From: Paraperlucidibaca baekdonensis
GTDB lineage: Bacteria > Pseudomonadota > Gammaproteobacteria > Pseudomonadales > Moraxellaceae
Reading direction: 5' to 3'
DNA length: 64,000 nt
NCBI RefSeq assembly: GCF_003387535.1
Contig: NZ_QUNR01000001.1
Span: 682,001-746,000, forward strand
Below, piece after piece: positions 38,879 through 47,955 of this stretch (its first letter is position 1; each line of letters starts with the position of its first letter). Below the pieces are notes generated by a model. It ran no database searches. It was not told where the DNA came from and was given only the letters and a program-made list of their open reading frames with translations. The position numbers were made by a program, and so were the translations under genes.

Positions 38879-39819
38879 GCCGCCGACTCGCGGTTGAGGG
38901 CGGCGCGAATGGCCTCTTCGAGGCTGGCGTGCACAAAGCGATAGTCGGCGCCGAGCAGACGGCTGGGCATCACGCGTTGGCCATCGAGTAAGAGGGTAGA
39001 CATCTCGCCGAGGCCAAGCTTTAAGATGCTGGCGGGCACGCGGAAAAAGGCGGGCCGACGCAATAGCCGCGCCAGCGTACGGGTAAATTCGGCATTGGTC
39101 ACAGGCGCCGGCGCGGTGAGGTTAAACACGCCGTTCATGGCGCGATCGGTGAGCAGGCGCAAGATTACCTGCACCACGTCGCTGCGCGAGACCCATGATA
39201 AATACTGCTGACCATTGCCCAATTCGCCCCCGAGGCCTAAGCCAAAGACTGGTAATAAACGCCGCAGCATGCCGCCGCCTGGGCCGATAACGACGCCCAA
39301 GCGCAAAATGCATACGCGCGTGCTGGGCGGCGCAGCAGCGAGTGCGGCGGCCTCCCAGTCGCGACACAGCTGATGCGTGTAGTCGCCGGTTTCAGCGGGC
39401 GCATCCTCTTCTAAAATGCGCTCGCCTTGATTGCCATACCAACCCACGGCTGAGCCTGAAATCAACACCTGTGGTGCGTGCTTAGCGCGTCGCAGCCAGT
39501 CGCCCAATGACTCGGTGAGTAGCGCGCGGCTGGCGTGTAATTCGCGGCGGCGCTGACTAGTCCAGGGTTTATCGGCAATGCCTTCACCGGCGAGGTTGAT
39601 GACCGCATCAAAGGCTTCATCACGGCTTAATTCATCGAGTGAGGCAATAAAGCGTAGGCGGCCGGTCTCCGCCCATGCGTTGTAGTGCTCGCGCATTTTT
39701 TCCGGGCGGCGAGTGAGCAGTGTTAGGTGGTCGCCTTGGGCTTGGTCGGCAGCGCCGGCGAGTACCGGCACCAACTGTGCGCCAATAAATCCAGTGCCGC
39801 CGGTAATCAGAATATTCAT
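38875..39819 (-). CDS. TIGR01777-family NAD(P)-binding epimerase-like protein (YfcH type)
   Basis: A 314-residue extended short-chain dehydrogenase fold. The N-terminal MNILITGGTGFIG is the Rossmann motif, with AVINLAGEGIADKPW, the SGSAVGWYGNQG region replacing the usual YxxxK tyrosine context, and a C-terminal DUF1731 domain (GADYRFVHASLEEAIRAAL). ATG 39819 is preferred over 39828 because GGGA lies 9 nt before it. Molecular function of the family is unknown. It is the first gene of the overlapping exporter operon, coupled to the TolC gene. Confidence 0.9.
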   Translation of the reverse strand: MNILITGGTGFIGAQLVPVLAGAADQAQGDHLTLLTRRPEKMREHYNAWAETGRLRFIASLDELSRDEAFDAVINLAGEGIADKPWTSQRRRELHASRALLTESLGDWLRRAKHAPQVLISGSAVGWYGNQGERILEEDAPAETGDYTHQLCRDWEAAALAAAPPSTRVCILRLGVVIGPGGGMLRRLLPVFGLGLGGELGNGQQYLSWVSRSDVVQVILRLLTDRAMNGVFNLTAPAPVTNAEFTRTLARLLRRPAFFRVPASILKLGLGEMSTLLLDGQRVMPSRLLGADYRFVHASLEEAIRAALNRESAA

Positions 39820-39931
39820 TGCAGGCATCCCTGTGTCATCATCGATTTTTCAGTCTAGTGCGGCAGCAGGCATTGTGCCTATGGCGTCTGCTGAACAGAA
39901 GCGCCACCCCGCAACAGTGAGTGAACTTTAC

Positions 39932-41038
39932 ATGACTTTACCGAGCGATAGCGCCGCGCCATCACGCGTATTTGGGATAACGCCCAGCGCCGAGAAGCGC
40001 GTGAGCGTGCATGTCATTACGGGCTTTTTAGGCGCAGGCAAAACCACGGTGATCTCGCGCTGGCTGGCGGAGAAGCCGCGCCACGAGCGCTGGGCTATCG
40101 TGGTGAATGAGTTTGGCCAGATCGGCATTGACCACGCCGCGTGGGCGGGTAGCGAGGTGATGATTCAGGAGGTGGCTGGTGGCTGCATTTGTTGCCTGCA
40201 AAATATGCCCCTGCAACTGGCGTTGGGCGCGATCACCAGCCGTGGCGATATCGACCGGCTGATAATTGAGCCCACCGGCTTGGGGCATCCCACGCAAATT
40301 ATCGAGACGCTGCAAGCACCGCATTGGCAGGCGTATTTGGCATTGGCGGCCACGGTGTGTGTGCTCGATGCGCGCATGCTGAGCGATGCGCGGGTGCGCG
40401 CGCATGAGACTTTTATGGCGCAGGTGGCGGTGGCTGATGCGCTGTTGTTTAGCAAGGCCGATGTGTTGACGGCGAGCGAACGGGCGACGGCCGAGGCGTA
40501 TGCCTCTGGGCTGGTTGAGCCGAAAGCGATGGTGGCGTTTGTCGGGCCGGAGCACAGTGGTATTGAGGCGCTGAAGATGGCGCCGCGAGCGCCGCGCCAG
40601 CAGCGCCGGAGTTTATTGCACCGGCCATTGGCAGCGCTTTCGGTAGCGGATAGCGAGTCGGCGGCAGAGACTCGTGCGCAAGCCGCTGCGCACGCAAAAG
40701 TCCCGCCCTATCATTATCATGAAGCAGCGCAAGGGCACTTCATTGGCGGCTGGATACTGCCGGCCGATTGGCTATTTCGCCACGATGATCTACTCACCGA
40801 GCTGATGAGCTGGCGCGATGCCGAGCGCGTGAAAGGCGTGTTTCATACCGACAAAGGCTGGGTGTTTTTCAACGCCACCGCCGTGGATTTGGCGGTGCGC
40901 TCGAGTGAGTACCGGAGCGACAATCGTGTCGAGGTGATTAGCGCGGCCGATACCGACTGGGCCGCGCGTGAGCAGTGTTTATTGGCCTGCCTTGCCGAGG
41001 CGTCGACTGCGCAGCCCGCTCATCACCACGAGCAATAA
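39932..41038 (+). CDS. CobW/P47K (G3E) family GTPase
   Basis: A 368-residue metal-chaperone-type GTPase. The P-loop GFLGAGKTT follows an unusually long lead (~30 residues); Walker B is LIIEPTG, the CxCC metal motif is GGCICC, and base recognition is SKAD rather than NKxD. A CobW C-terminal domain and a His-rich end (AHHHEQ) follow. G3E GTPases insert or traffic Zn, Co or Ni; the metal is not decidable here. Start uncertain: ATG 39881 is in frame and adds 17 residues; the frame beginning at 39713 would run antisense through the epimerase gene. Its 3' end overlaps lnt by 60 bp. Confidence 0.85.
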   Translation: MTLPSDSAAPSRVFGITPSAEKRVSVHVITGFLGAGKTTVISRWLAEKPRHERWAIVVNEFGQIGIDHAAWAGSEVMIQEVAGGCICCLQNMPLQLALGAITSRGDIDRLIIEPTGLGHPTQIIETLQAPHWQAYLALAATVCVLDARMLSDARVRAHETFMAQVAVADALLFSKADVLTASERATAEAYASGLVEPKAMVAFVGPEHSGIEALKMAPRAPRQQRRSLLHRPLAALSVADSESAAETRAQAAAHAKVPPYHYHEAAQGHFIGGWILPADWLFRHDDLLTELMSWRDAERVKGVFHTDKGWVFFNATAVDLAVRSSEYRSDNRVEVISAADTDWAAREQCLLACLAEASTAQPAHHHEQ

Positions 41039-42505
41039 ACTCAGCAATAACACCGGCCAGACGCCGGTACGCTGCCACGGCGTAAGGCCTTGCGCGGGAT
41101 ATATCTCACCGCGCAAGACAGTGCGCGTAAACGATGGCGCGCGGTCGATCACCTGACCTTGCGGATCAATGATCGCCGTCACGCCGTTATTGGTGGCGCG
41201 GACAATATAGCGGCCCGTCTCTTTCGCGCGCATGCGCACCATTTGAAAATGCTGGGCCGGGCCAATGGAGTGGCCAAACCAGCCGTCATTGCTAACGGTG
41301 ACAAGAAAGTCGACCTTCGATAAGCGCGCGACTAGCGACGGGTAGGCAATTTCATAGCAAATAAATGGTGCCAGCGTGCGGCCTTTCACCAGCAATGGGC
41401 CCTGCACTGCGGGTCCCCAGCTAAAGCTCGACATCGGTAAATTGAAAAATGGGATCGCGCCGCGCAGCCATTGCTCGTAGGGAATGTATTCGCCAATCGG
41501 CACCAGCTGCTGCTTGTGATAAATGCCCAAGCCATCACCCGAGGCCATGATGCTGTTGTAGAACAGCACGCTGCTGCGGTCGCCATTCCAGGTGGCATAG
41601 GGGATGCCCGTGACAAAGGCGCTGCCACTTTTCAGGGCCTGATAATCCAGCTCGGTGAGCAGATCGCGGGCCTCATGAGCAAATTGTGGAATCGCCGCTT
41701 CCGGCCAAATGACCAGATCGCGACCCCATTCGCTAGCTGATAACTCCTGATAAATCGCCGTGGTTTTGTCGCGCCATTCCAGCGCCCATTTCGACTCTTG
41801 CGGGATGTCGCCTTGCACCAAACTCACGCTCATGGGCGCGTCACGGTTGATCTGTGTCCACTGAATGGGCGCCAGCAGGCCACCCACCAACCACGTCAGC
41901 GCCAGCGCGATAATTGCGCCCGGTGCGGCTTTGCCGTGGCGCAAAATAGCCAGCAAGGCCACCGCGCTGATGCCGGCGGCCAAGCTCACGCCATAGATGC
42001 CGAGCAGCGGTGCCCAGCCGGCCAGCGGCGTGTCGATGAAGCCGTAGCCGGTCATCAGCCATGGAAAGCCGGTGAGCACCCACGAGCGCAGCCATTCGCC
42101 AATGACCAGCAGCGCCGGTAGCGCCAGCCAGCTCAAGCGCCAGAGTTTTAGGCGGCCATAGAGCCAGCCGCCGGGCACAAACAGCAGCGCCATGACGAGC
42201 GCCACCACGCCGAGCATGAGCAGTGAGACGGGCCAGCTGGTGTTGCCGTAATCGTGCATGGAGACCAAGAGCCAGCTGCCGCCATGCAGCCAGAGGCCAA
42301 CGCCAAATAGGTAGTTGAGCTTTGCGCTGTGGCGCGCGCTGCTGCCGTCGAGTAGATGGGCAAATAGCGCTAAGGCCAGCAGTGCCACCGGCCACGCGTT
42401 GTAAGGCGCTAGACCAAGGGGCATCAAGGCGCCAAGCAGCAGCGCGATGACTGGCCGGGCGGGGCTGTCGCGCAGCCCATCGAGGAGCTTAAAAAAACGG
42501 CTCAT
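40979..42505 (-). CDS. lnt: Apolipoprotein N-acyltransferase
   Basis: A 508-residue inner-membrane enzyme adding the third acyl chain to lipoproteins. Six or so N-terminal membrane helices precede a nitrilase-like periplasmic domain. The catalytic triad is visible: Glu in VIWPEAAIP, Lys in IYHKQQLVPIGEYIP and Cys in FICYEIAYP. It is 3 bp downstream of corC, the standard order. The last 60 bp lie under the 3' end of the convergent CobW-type gene. Confidence 0.97.
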   Translation of the reverse strand: MSRFFKLLDGLRDSPARPVIALLLGALMPLGLAPYNAWPVALLALALFAHLLDGSSARHSAKLNYLFGVGLWLHGGSWLLVSMHDYGNTSWPVSLLMLGVVALVMALLFVPGGWLYGRLKLWRLSWLALPALLVIGEWLRSWVLTGFPWLMTGYGFIDTPLAGWAPLLGIYGVSLAAGISAVALLAILRHGKAAPGAIIALALTWLVGGLLAPIQWTQINRDAPMSVSLVQGDIPQESKWALEWRDKTTAIYQELSASEWGRDLVIWPEAAIPQFAHEARDLLTELDYQALKSGSAFVTGIPYATWNGDRSSVLFYNSIMASGDGLGIYHKQQLVPIGEYIPYEQWLRGAIPFFNLPMSSFSWGPAVQGPLLVKGRTLAPFICYEIAYPSLVARLSKVDFLVTVSNDGWFGHSIGPAQHFQMVRMRAKETGRYIVRATNNGVTAIIDPQGQVIDRAPSFTRTVLRGEIYPAQGLTPWQRTGVWPVLLLSLLLVVMSGLRSRRLGKAGQ

Positions 42506-42508
42506 GAC

Positions 42509-43354
42509 CTAACGCGCTTCGACTTTTAACAGGCGGATGGTGCGGTTGTCGGCTTGCAGCACGGTGAAGCGCCAGCGATCGAGCTCAATGACTTCACCTT
42601 GTTCGGGCAGGCGCTCAAAGGCATTGAGAATGATGCCGGCCATGGTGTCGAAATCGTCGTTGCTGAAATTGCTGTCGAAGTATTCGTTGAACTCAGCGAT
42701 CGGCGTGAAGGCCTGCACCAGCCATTCGCCGGGATGCATCTCGCGGATATCTAAATCTTCGTCGCTTTCGGCTTCGTCGTGCTCGTCGTCAATTTCGCCG
42801 ACGATTTGCTCCAGCGCATCTTCGAGCGTGACGAGACCAGCAATACCGCCGTATTCATTGACGACAATGGCCATATGGCTTTTTTTGCTACGAAACTCGC
42901 GAATCAGTTTGTCCAAGTGCGTGGACTCGGGCACGAAAAACGCCGGTCGCAAAAAGTCCATGACGGTGACATCAGCGCGATGGTCATTGACCAGTTTCAG
43001 CAAGTCTTTGGCAAATAAAATGCCGACGACTTCATCGGGATTGTCGGTGGCGATGACAGGGAAACGTGAGTGCGCGGACTCAATGAGGCCGGCCATGGAC
43101 TCGCTAACGGTGTCGTCGGCGCGCAATGCCACCATTTGCGCGCGCGGAATCATAATCTCGCGGACTTGGCGTTCAGAGACTTTTAGTGTCGACTCAATAA
43201 TGCGCTGCGCCTCAACGTCCATCAGGCCGCGCTTGGCAGACTCGCGGATAATCTCCAGCAATTCCTCGCGCGTATTGATCTCACCACTCCAGGCATCAGC
43301 CAGGCGGCTTAACCACGATTTCGATGTGTCTGTCGACGATCGACCCTCGCTCAT
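42509..43354 (-). CDS. corC: CBS-domain transporter-associated protein CorC/YbeX
   Basis: A 281-residue cytosolic protein with an acidic/helical N-terminus, two CBS domains (~70-195, [18 protein letters not shown] and [18 protein letters not shown]) and a C-terminal CorC_HlyC domain ([20 protein letters not shown]). Implicated in Mg/Co efflux and ribosome-related stress; the mechanism is uncertain. The start overlaps the ybeY stop by 4 nt. Standard ybeY-ybeX-lnt order. Confidence 0.95.
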   Translation of the reverse strand: MSEGRSSTDTSKSWLSRLADAWSGEINTREELLEIIRESAKRGLMDVEAQRIIESTLKVSERQVREIMIPRAQMVALRADDTVSESMAGLIESAHSRFPVIATDNPDEVVGILFAKDLLKLVNDHRADVTVMDFLRPAFFVPESTHLDKLIREFRSKKSHMAIVVNEYGGIAGLVTLEDALEQIVGEIDDEHDEAESDEDLDIREMHPGEWLVQAFTPIAEFNEYFDSNFSNDDFDTMAGIILNAFERLPEQGEVIELDRWRFTVLQADNRTIRLLKVEAR

Positions 43355-43857
43355 GGCGCTATATTCCCCTCTTCCAAAGTCTCGTCATCATACGGGTTAT
43401 CGACGCCCAGCGCCGATAATATCTCGCGCTCCAAGGGCTCCATGCGCGCCGCATCTTCAGGCGCAATATGGTCATAACCGAGCAGATGCAAGGCCCCGTG
43501 CACAATCATATGGGTCCAATGTGCCGCCAACGCTTTGCCCTGCTCATCCGCCTCGCGCGTCACCACTTCGGCACAAATCGCTAAATCGCCCAATGGTCGT
43601 TCATCAAGCTCGGCGAGCAATGCCTCGGGCAATTCGGCGGCAAACGACAGCACATTGGTGGCGTAATCTTTGTCGCGATACTGGGCATTGAGCGCGCGGC
43701 CCTCATTGATGCCGACCACGCGGATGTCTACCGAGCAAGGCTGCGTGATGCTCAGTGCCGCTAATACGGCGTCGATAGAGCGCTGGCAGTCGGCCTGCGT
43801 GGGCAGGCCAGCGGCGCTGACATCGTCATCGATATCCAGCCAAACATTAGCGGCCAT
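43351..43857 (-). CDS. ybeY: Endoribonuclease YbeY
   Basis: A 168-residue metal-dependent RNase that acts in 16S rRNA 3'-end maturation and ribosome quality control. The zinc motif is [15 protein letters not shown] (HxxxHxxxxxH). ATG 43857 (MAANVWLDI) overlaps the phoH end by 11 nt; the longer frame overlaps phoH further and is unlikely. NVLSF and [11 protein letters not shown] are also conserved. Confidence 0.95.
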   Translation of the reverse strand: MAANVWLDIDDDVSAAGLPTQADCQRSIDAVLAALSITQPCSVDIRVVGINEGRALNAQYRDKDYATNVLSFAAELPEALLAELDERPLGDLAICAEVVTREADEQGKALAAHWTHMIVHGALHLLGYDHIAPEDAARMEPLEREILSALGVDNPYDDETLEEGNIAP

Positions 43858-44971
43858 GATTACCTCGTGGGGCCGGTTGTTTGGCATCCCAGGCCTCATA
43901 CGCGTCGACAATGCGCATCACCAGCGGATGGCGCACGACATCGCGCGAGGCAAAGCGGGTGACATGAATGCCTTTGACATCCTGCAAAATCGTCAGCGCT
44001 TGCGCCAAGCCGGAGTCGGTGCCGCGCGGCAAGTCGACTTGACTGCCATCGCCGGTGATTACCGCGCGAGAGCCATAGCCGAGGCGGGTTAGAAACATCT
44101 TCATCTGTTCCGGCGTGGTGTTTTGCGCTTCATCTAAAATGATAAAGGCGTGATTAAGTGTGCGCCCGCGCATATAGGCGAGGGGCGCGACCTCAATGAC
44201 TTGGCGCTCAATGAGTTTGGCCACGCGATCAACACCGAGCATTTCGTAGAGCGCGTCGTAGAGCGGGCGCAAATACGGATTGATTTTTTCCGATAAGTCG
44301 CCGGGTAAAAAGCCCAGCTTCTCGCCGGCTTCCACCGCTGGGCGCACCAATAAAATCCGTTTAATTTGATCTTTTTCGAGCTGATCGACCGCGCACGCCA
44401 CTGCCAAATACGTTTTGCCGGTGCCCGCCGGCCCGACACCAAAGCTGATGTCATGGCTCAAAATTTGCTCAACATAGCGCTGCTGATTTTGCCCGCGTGG
44501 GCGGATCGTGCCTTTCTTGGTCATCAGCACCGGGCCATCGCCGCTGGCCACGGGGTTGCTGGAGAGCTCGCCCAGGGCAATTTGCAGCACCAAATGCACG
44601 GTCTCTGGCGCCAGCAGTTCGCTGTCTTCGGTCTCGGCATAAAGCCGAGCAAGTACATCGAGCGCGAGTGTGCGCATGGCCATGTCGCCATCGACTTCAA
44701 GGTCATAGCCGCGATGCAAGATACGCACGCCCAAACGCTGCTCAATGAGCTTGATGTGTTCGTTAAATTGACCACAGAGAAGAGCGAGACGGCGCGGGTC
44801 TTGCGGGTTTAAGGCGAGTGCGCTGGCGGCGCGGGTGTGCGTATTCAAAAGGGCAGTGGCCTCAGTATAAATGTGGCTTGAGAATACCTGAAATAGTTGC
44901 TGGCGTGCACTGACCATGAGCCGGCGCTGCGCGCTAGTCAGGCGTCGACTAAAGCCTGTATTGACCGACAT
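43847..44971 (-). CDS. phoH: PhoH-like ATPase (YbeZ)
   Basis: A 374-residue P-loop protein with an N-terminal RNA-binding-like region and a PhoH domain. Walker A is [12 protein letters not shown] (~180-190), Walker [10 protein letters not shown], then [14 protein letters not shown]. YbeZ proteins work with YbeY in rRNA processing. AAGG sits before the start; a perfect inverted repeat lies 17 nt upstream (44988-45003). Confidence 0.95.
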   Translation of the reverse strand: MSVNTGFSRRLTSAQRRLMVSARQQLFQVFSSHIYTEATALLNTHTRAASALALNPQDPRRLALLCGQFNEHIKLIEQRLGVRILHRGYDLEVDGDMAMRTLALDVLARLYAETEDSELLAPETVHLVLQIALGELSSNPVASGDGPVLMTKKGTIRPRGQNQQRYVEQILSHDISFGVGPAGTGKTYLAVACAVDQLEKDQIKRILLVRPAVEAGEKLGFLPGDLSEKINPYLRPLYDALYEMLGVDRVAKLIERQVIEVAPLAYMRGRTLNHAFIILDEAQNTTPEQMKMFLTRLGYGSRAVITGDGSQVDLPRGTDSGLAQALTILQDVKGIHVTRFASRDVVRHPLVMRIVDAYEAWDAKQPAPRGNHGR

Positions 44972-44987
44972 GAAATACCTTGGCGAG

Positions 44988-45003
44988 TCAGACTTCTGTC
45001 TGA
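44988..45003 (-). repeat. Inverted repeat upstream of phoH
   Basis: TCAGAC-TTCT-GTCTGA, a perfect 6-bp stem with a 4-nt loop, 17 nt before the phoH start. It could be an operator or an mRNA leader hairpin. No known family of sites is evident. Confidence 0.45.
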
Positions 45004-45099
45004 TATGGTCGAAGCCGTGGTCAACAACTAAACACGCCGCGACTCAAGAGTTTTGAGCTGCAGCCGATAATAATAATGACTGCCTAAAAGGCCCACACC

Positions 45100-46071
45100 A
45101 TGACCCATCACGCTGCTTATCAACCCTACGCATCGGCCAGTAAACGCGCGCATGCCCTTGGCTGGCTGATGGCGGCGACCGTTCGGCCGATTGCCACCAC
45201 TTGTTTGCGTTCGCCCGAGGGCTTATTAGCGCTGCGTAAAGGCTTTCGTGTATTGGGCTCGGTGCTTGAGCACACGCCGAAGTCGGTCAGCATTCGCGCA
45301 GTCCATCAGCCTGACGTGCGTGGCGAATGGGTGCAGGCGGTGCCAGCCAAAAGCGCAAAATCGGTGGTCTTGTATTTGCACGGCGGCGGCTATTTTTTTG
45401 GTGCCGGCTCGCTGCATCGGCAAGTCACGTGGCGGCTCTCGCACGCGCTCGCGCGGCCGGTGTTGGCTATTGATTATCGGTTAGCGCCACGGCACAGTTT
45501 TGAAGCTTGGCGCGATGATGCGGTGTCGGCGTATCAGTACTTATTGAAGCAAGGCTATCGGGGCGCAGACATCACAGTGGCCGGCGACTCGGCGGGTGGG
45601 CATCTCACCTTAGTGCTGTTGCAAACCTTGCGCGATCGCGGCATCAGTCGGCCACGTGCGGCCATATGCATTTCACCATGGACCGATCTCAGTGCCGACT
45701 CGCTGGCCTTGAAAGCGCATCCGCGCCGTGATCCGTTTATTCCATCTGCGAGGTTGGGTTTTATTAGTCGCTTTCTGACGCGCAACCGCAGCCCATTTGA
45801 TGCCTTGGTGTCGCCCGTGCATGGTGATTTCCGCGGCCTGCCCCCACTTTATGTCATGGTCGGCTCCACCGAAGTGTTGCGTGATGATGCGCGCTGCATG
45901 GTCGCCCGAGCTCGCGCTGCCGGTGTCGATGTGGCCTACGAAGAATGGCACCGCATGCCGCATGTCTTTCCGATCATGGCCGCGGTACTGCCGGAAGGCC
46001 GCTTAGCGTTTCGCCATATGCGCGAATTTTTAGCGCGTGTTGAGGCATCAGCATTGTCGTTAGTTGCCTAA
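45100..46071 (+). CDS. Alpha/beta hydrolase, hormone-sensitive-lipase family
   Basis: A 323-residue esterase of the HSL (family IV) type. The oxyanion loop is HGGGYFFG (~93-100), the nucleophile elbow GDSAGGH, and the C-terminal His is in HRMPHVFP. The catalytic acid is probably the Asp in VLRDDARC. It hydrolyses short-chain esters; the physiological substrate is unknown. Single plus-strand gene, inserted between phoH and miaB together with the next two genes. Confidence 0.9.
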   Translation: MTHHAAYQPYASASKRAHALGWLMAATVRPIATTCLRSPEGLLALRKGFRVLGSVLEHTPKSVSIRAVHQPDVRGEWVQAVPAKSAKSVVLYLHGGGYFFGAGSLHRQVTWRLSHALARPVLAIDYRLAPRHSFEAWRDDAVSAYQYLLKQGYRGADITVAGDSAGGHLTLVLLQTLRDRGISRPRAAICISPWTDLSADSLALKAHPRRDPFIPSARLGFISRFLTRNRSPFDALVSPVHGDFRGLPPLYVMVGSTEVLRDDARCMVARARAAGVDVAYEEWHRMPHVFPIMAAVLPEGRLAFRHMREFLARVEASALSLVA

Positions 46072-46093
46072 GGCAGGTAGCATCGCCCCCGTA

Positions 46094-46114
46094 GACGACG
46101 GATCTCTCGTCGTC
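46094..46114 (+). other. Hairpin before the SpoU methylase gene
   Basis: GACGACG (46094-46100) and CGTCGTC (46108-46114) form a perfect 7-bp stem with a 7-nt loop. It ends 16 nt before the ATG at 46131, which has no clear ribosome-binding site. There is no T-run, so a terminator is unlikely. Confidence 0.45.
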
Positions 46115-46130
46115 GTCACGGTAGCTTGTC

Positions 46131-46952
46131 ATGACTTCACCTTCGCGCCCCCGCGCAGACGATAAATCCAGTCCAGAAATCACCAAGGCCGAGCACAAGC
46201 GTGTGCGCGCTTTGCAGCAAAAAGCGGGGCGCCGTGAACAATCCGCATTTTTGGTCGAAGGCGCAAAAAGCGTGCAGGAGCTGCTCGCCTCCGACTGGCC
46301 AGTGGTGGCGGTTTACGCCAGCCATGAACAGGCCGATGACTTTCGTGAGGCCACCAGTCGTCGCGGCTTGCGTTTGATTGAGGTGAGCGCGAGCCTGCTC
46401 AGCAGCTTAGGTAACTACGCGCACAATGACGCCGCGCTGGCGGTTGCCGGTGTGCGTGCCTGGCGCGCCATGCCATTGCGCGATGGTCAGCTAACGCTAG
46501 CGCTCGATGACCTGCGCGATCCAGGCAATTTAGGCACCATTTTGCGCCTCGCCGATTGGTATGGTGTCAGTCAAATCGTCGCCTCGAAAACCACTGCCGA
46601 AATCTTTAATCCGAAAGTCATTGCCGCGAGTATGGGTTCATTTTTGCGGGTGCCATTTCACGTGGTGGATTTGCCTGAATGGCTGGCCGCCGCGCGTCAG
46701 CAAGCCGTGGTCTGTGGTGCGGTAATGAATGGCGACAGCACACACGCGCTACGTGGGCCGCTATTTTCAGCGCAGCAGCCGGGTGTGTTGGTGATTGGCA
46801 ACGAGTCCAATGGCTTGAGCGCGGCCACGGCGGAGCACGTGAGCCAGCGCATTAGCATTCCGCGTTTTGGTGGTGCCGAATCGCTCAATGTGGGTGTGGC
46901 GACTGGTATTTTATTGGATCAATGGCGCCGTGATGCGCCAACAGAGGGTTAA
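46131..46952 (+). CDS. TrmH/SpoU-family RNA 2'-O-methyltransferase
   Basis: A 273-residue SPOUT methyltransferase. A substrate-binding N-terminal domain (VRALQQKAGRREQSAFLVEGAKSVQELL) precedes the SpoU knot: LALDDLRDPGNLGTILRLADWYG, VIGNESNGLS and IPRFGGAESLNVGVATGILL. It methylates a ribose 2'-OH in rRNA or tRNA; the exact target cannot be assigned. The frame begins shortly after a stem-loop at 46094-46114. Confidence 0.92.
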   Translation: MTSPSRPRADDKSSPEITKAEHKRVRALQQKAGRREQSAFLVEGAKSVQELLASDWPVVAVYASHEQADDFREATSRRGLRLIEVSASLLSSLGNYAHNDAALAVAGVRAWRAMPLRDGQLTLALDDLRDPGNLGTILRLADWYGVSQIVASKTTAEIFNPKVIAASMGSFLRVPFHVVDLPEWLAAARQQAVVCGAVMNGDSTHALRGPLFSAQQPGVLVIGNESNGLSAATAEHVSQRISIPRFGGAESLNVGVATGILLDQWRRDAPTEG

Positions 46953-46955
46953 GTC

Positions 46956-47924
46956 ATGCTGATGGCGCTGATCTTGGTGGCCTTGGGTATTGCCGTGCTA
47001 GTGGCCGGCGGTGAAGTGATGTTGCGCGGTGCCGTGCGTTTGGCCACCCTCTGGCGTTTGTCGCCGGCAGTGATTGGCCTCACCGTGGTTGCCGCCGGCA
47101 CGTCTATCCCCGAGTTGGCGGTCAGCGGCATGGCCGTGGCACGCGGCAATGTCGATATCGCCATGGCCAATGTCGTTGGCTCGAATCTGTTTAACATCAC
47201 CGTGATTTTGGGCTTATGTGCCTTGGTGCGGCCATTTGCCGTGACCGGCAACACCCTGCGGCTCGAATACCCTGTGCTCGTGCTGATGACGTTATTTGGT
47301 CTGGTGATTGCCCAAGATTTGATGATCAGCCGCTTAGATGCGCTGCTGTGTGTGGCGTTTTATTGCGGCTTTACAGCCTACGTTGTGCATCTGGTGCGCG
47401 GCCAGGCCACCAGCAATGAGCTGGAACATTTAGATGAAGAAACCCGCGAGCTGCTGGCCTTGGAGTCGCCGCCCACACTGCTGCCGAGTTTGGCATTGGT
47501 TGGTGCGGGCGCGGCACTATTGGCGGTGGGCGCGCAGCTCACGGTGCAGGGTGCTTCCGATTTGGCGCGCTTATGGGGCTGGTCGGAGCGATTGATTGGC
47601 CTGACCATTGTTTCTATGGGTACGGGTTTGCCGGAGGTGGTGGCCTCACTGGTGTCGAGCTTGCGTGGACGCAGCGACATGGCCATTGGCAATGTCATCG
47701 GCTCGAACTTGTTTAACACACTGATGGTCGTTGGTATCACCGCCGGCATTGCGCCGCTGCCGGTTGCCGCCGACCTCTTTACCAGCGATATGCTCTGGAT
47801 GTTAGCCGCCACTCTGCTGCTTTTCCCGCTGATGCGCACCGGCTGGCGCGTCAACCGCGTCGAGGGGGCGATCTTGCTGGCGGTCTATGGCGTCTACTTA
47901 GGCCTGCTTTTACAGCAGGCTTAA
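46956..47924 (+). CDS. Calcium/sodium antiporter (CaCA family, YrbG type)
   Basis: A 322-residue membrane protein of about ten helices. Two inverted alpha repeats are clear: GTSIPELAVSG ... GSNLFNITVILG (first half) and GTGLPEVVASL ... GSNLFNTLMVVG (second half), with an acidic loop (EHLDEETREL) between. It exchanges Na+ or H+ for Ca2+ across the inner membrane. It follows the SpoU gene by 3 bp, so co-transcription is likely. Confidence 0.93.
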   Translation: MLMALILVALGIAVLVAGGEVMLRGAVRLATLWRLSPAVIGLTVVAAGTSIPELAVSGMAVARGNVDIAMANVVGSNLFNITVILGLCALVRPFAVTGNTLRLEYPVLVLMTLFGLVIAQDLMISRLDALLCVAFYCGFTAYVVHLVRGQATSNELEHLDEETRELLALESPPTLLPSLALVGAGAALLAVGAQLTVQGASDLARLWGWSERLIGLTIVSMGTGLPEVVASLVSSLRGRSDMAIGNVIGSNLFNTLMVVGITAGIAPLPVAADLFTSDMLWMLAATLLLFPLMRTGWRVNRVEGAILLAVYGVYLGLLLQQA

Positions 47925-47955
47925 GTCGCGCGATGAGGTAAGCGCTGGGGTCCAG

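Noticed and set aside
39713-39931. Longer N-terminus for the CobW-type GTPase
   Set aside because: The part before 39820 is antisense to the epimerase gene. The ATG at 39881 remains possible but has no visible ribosome-binding site.
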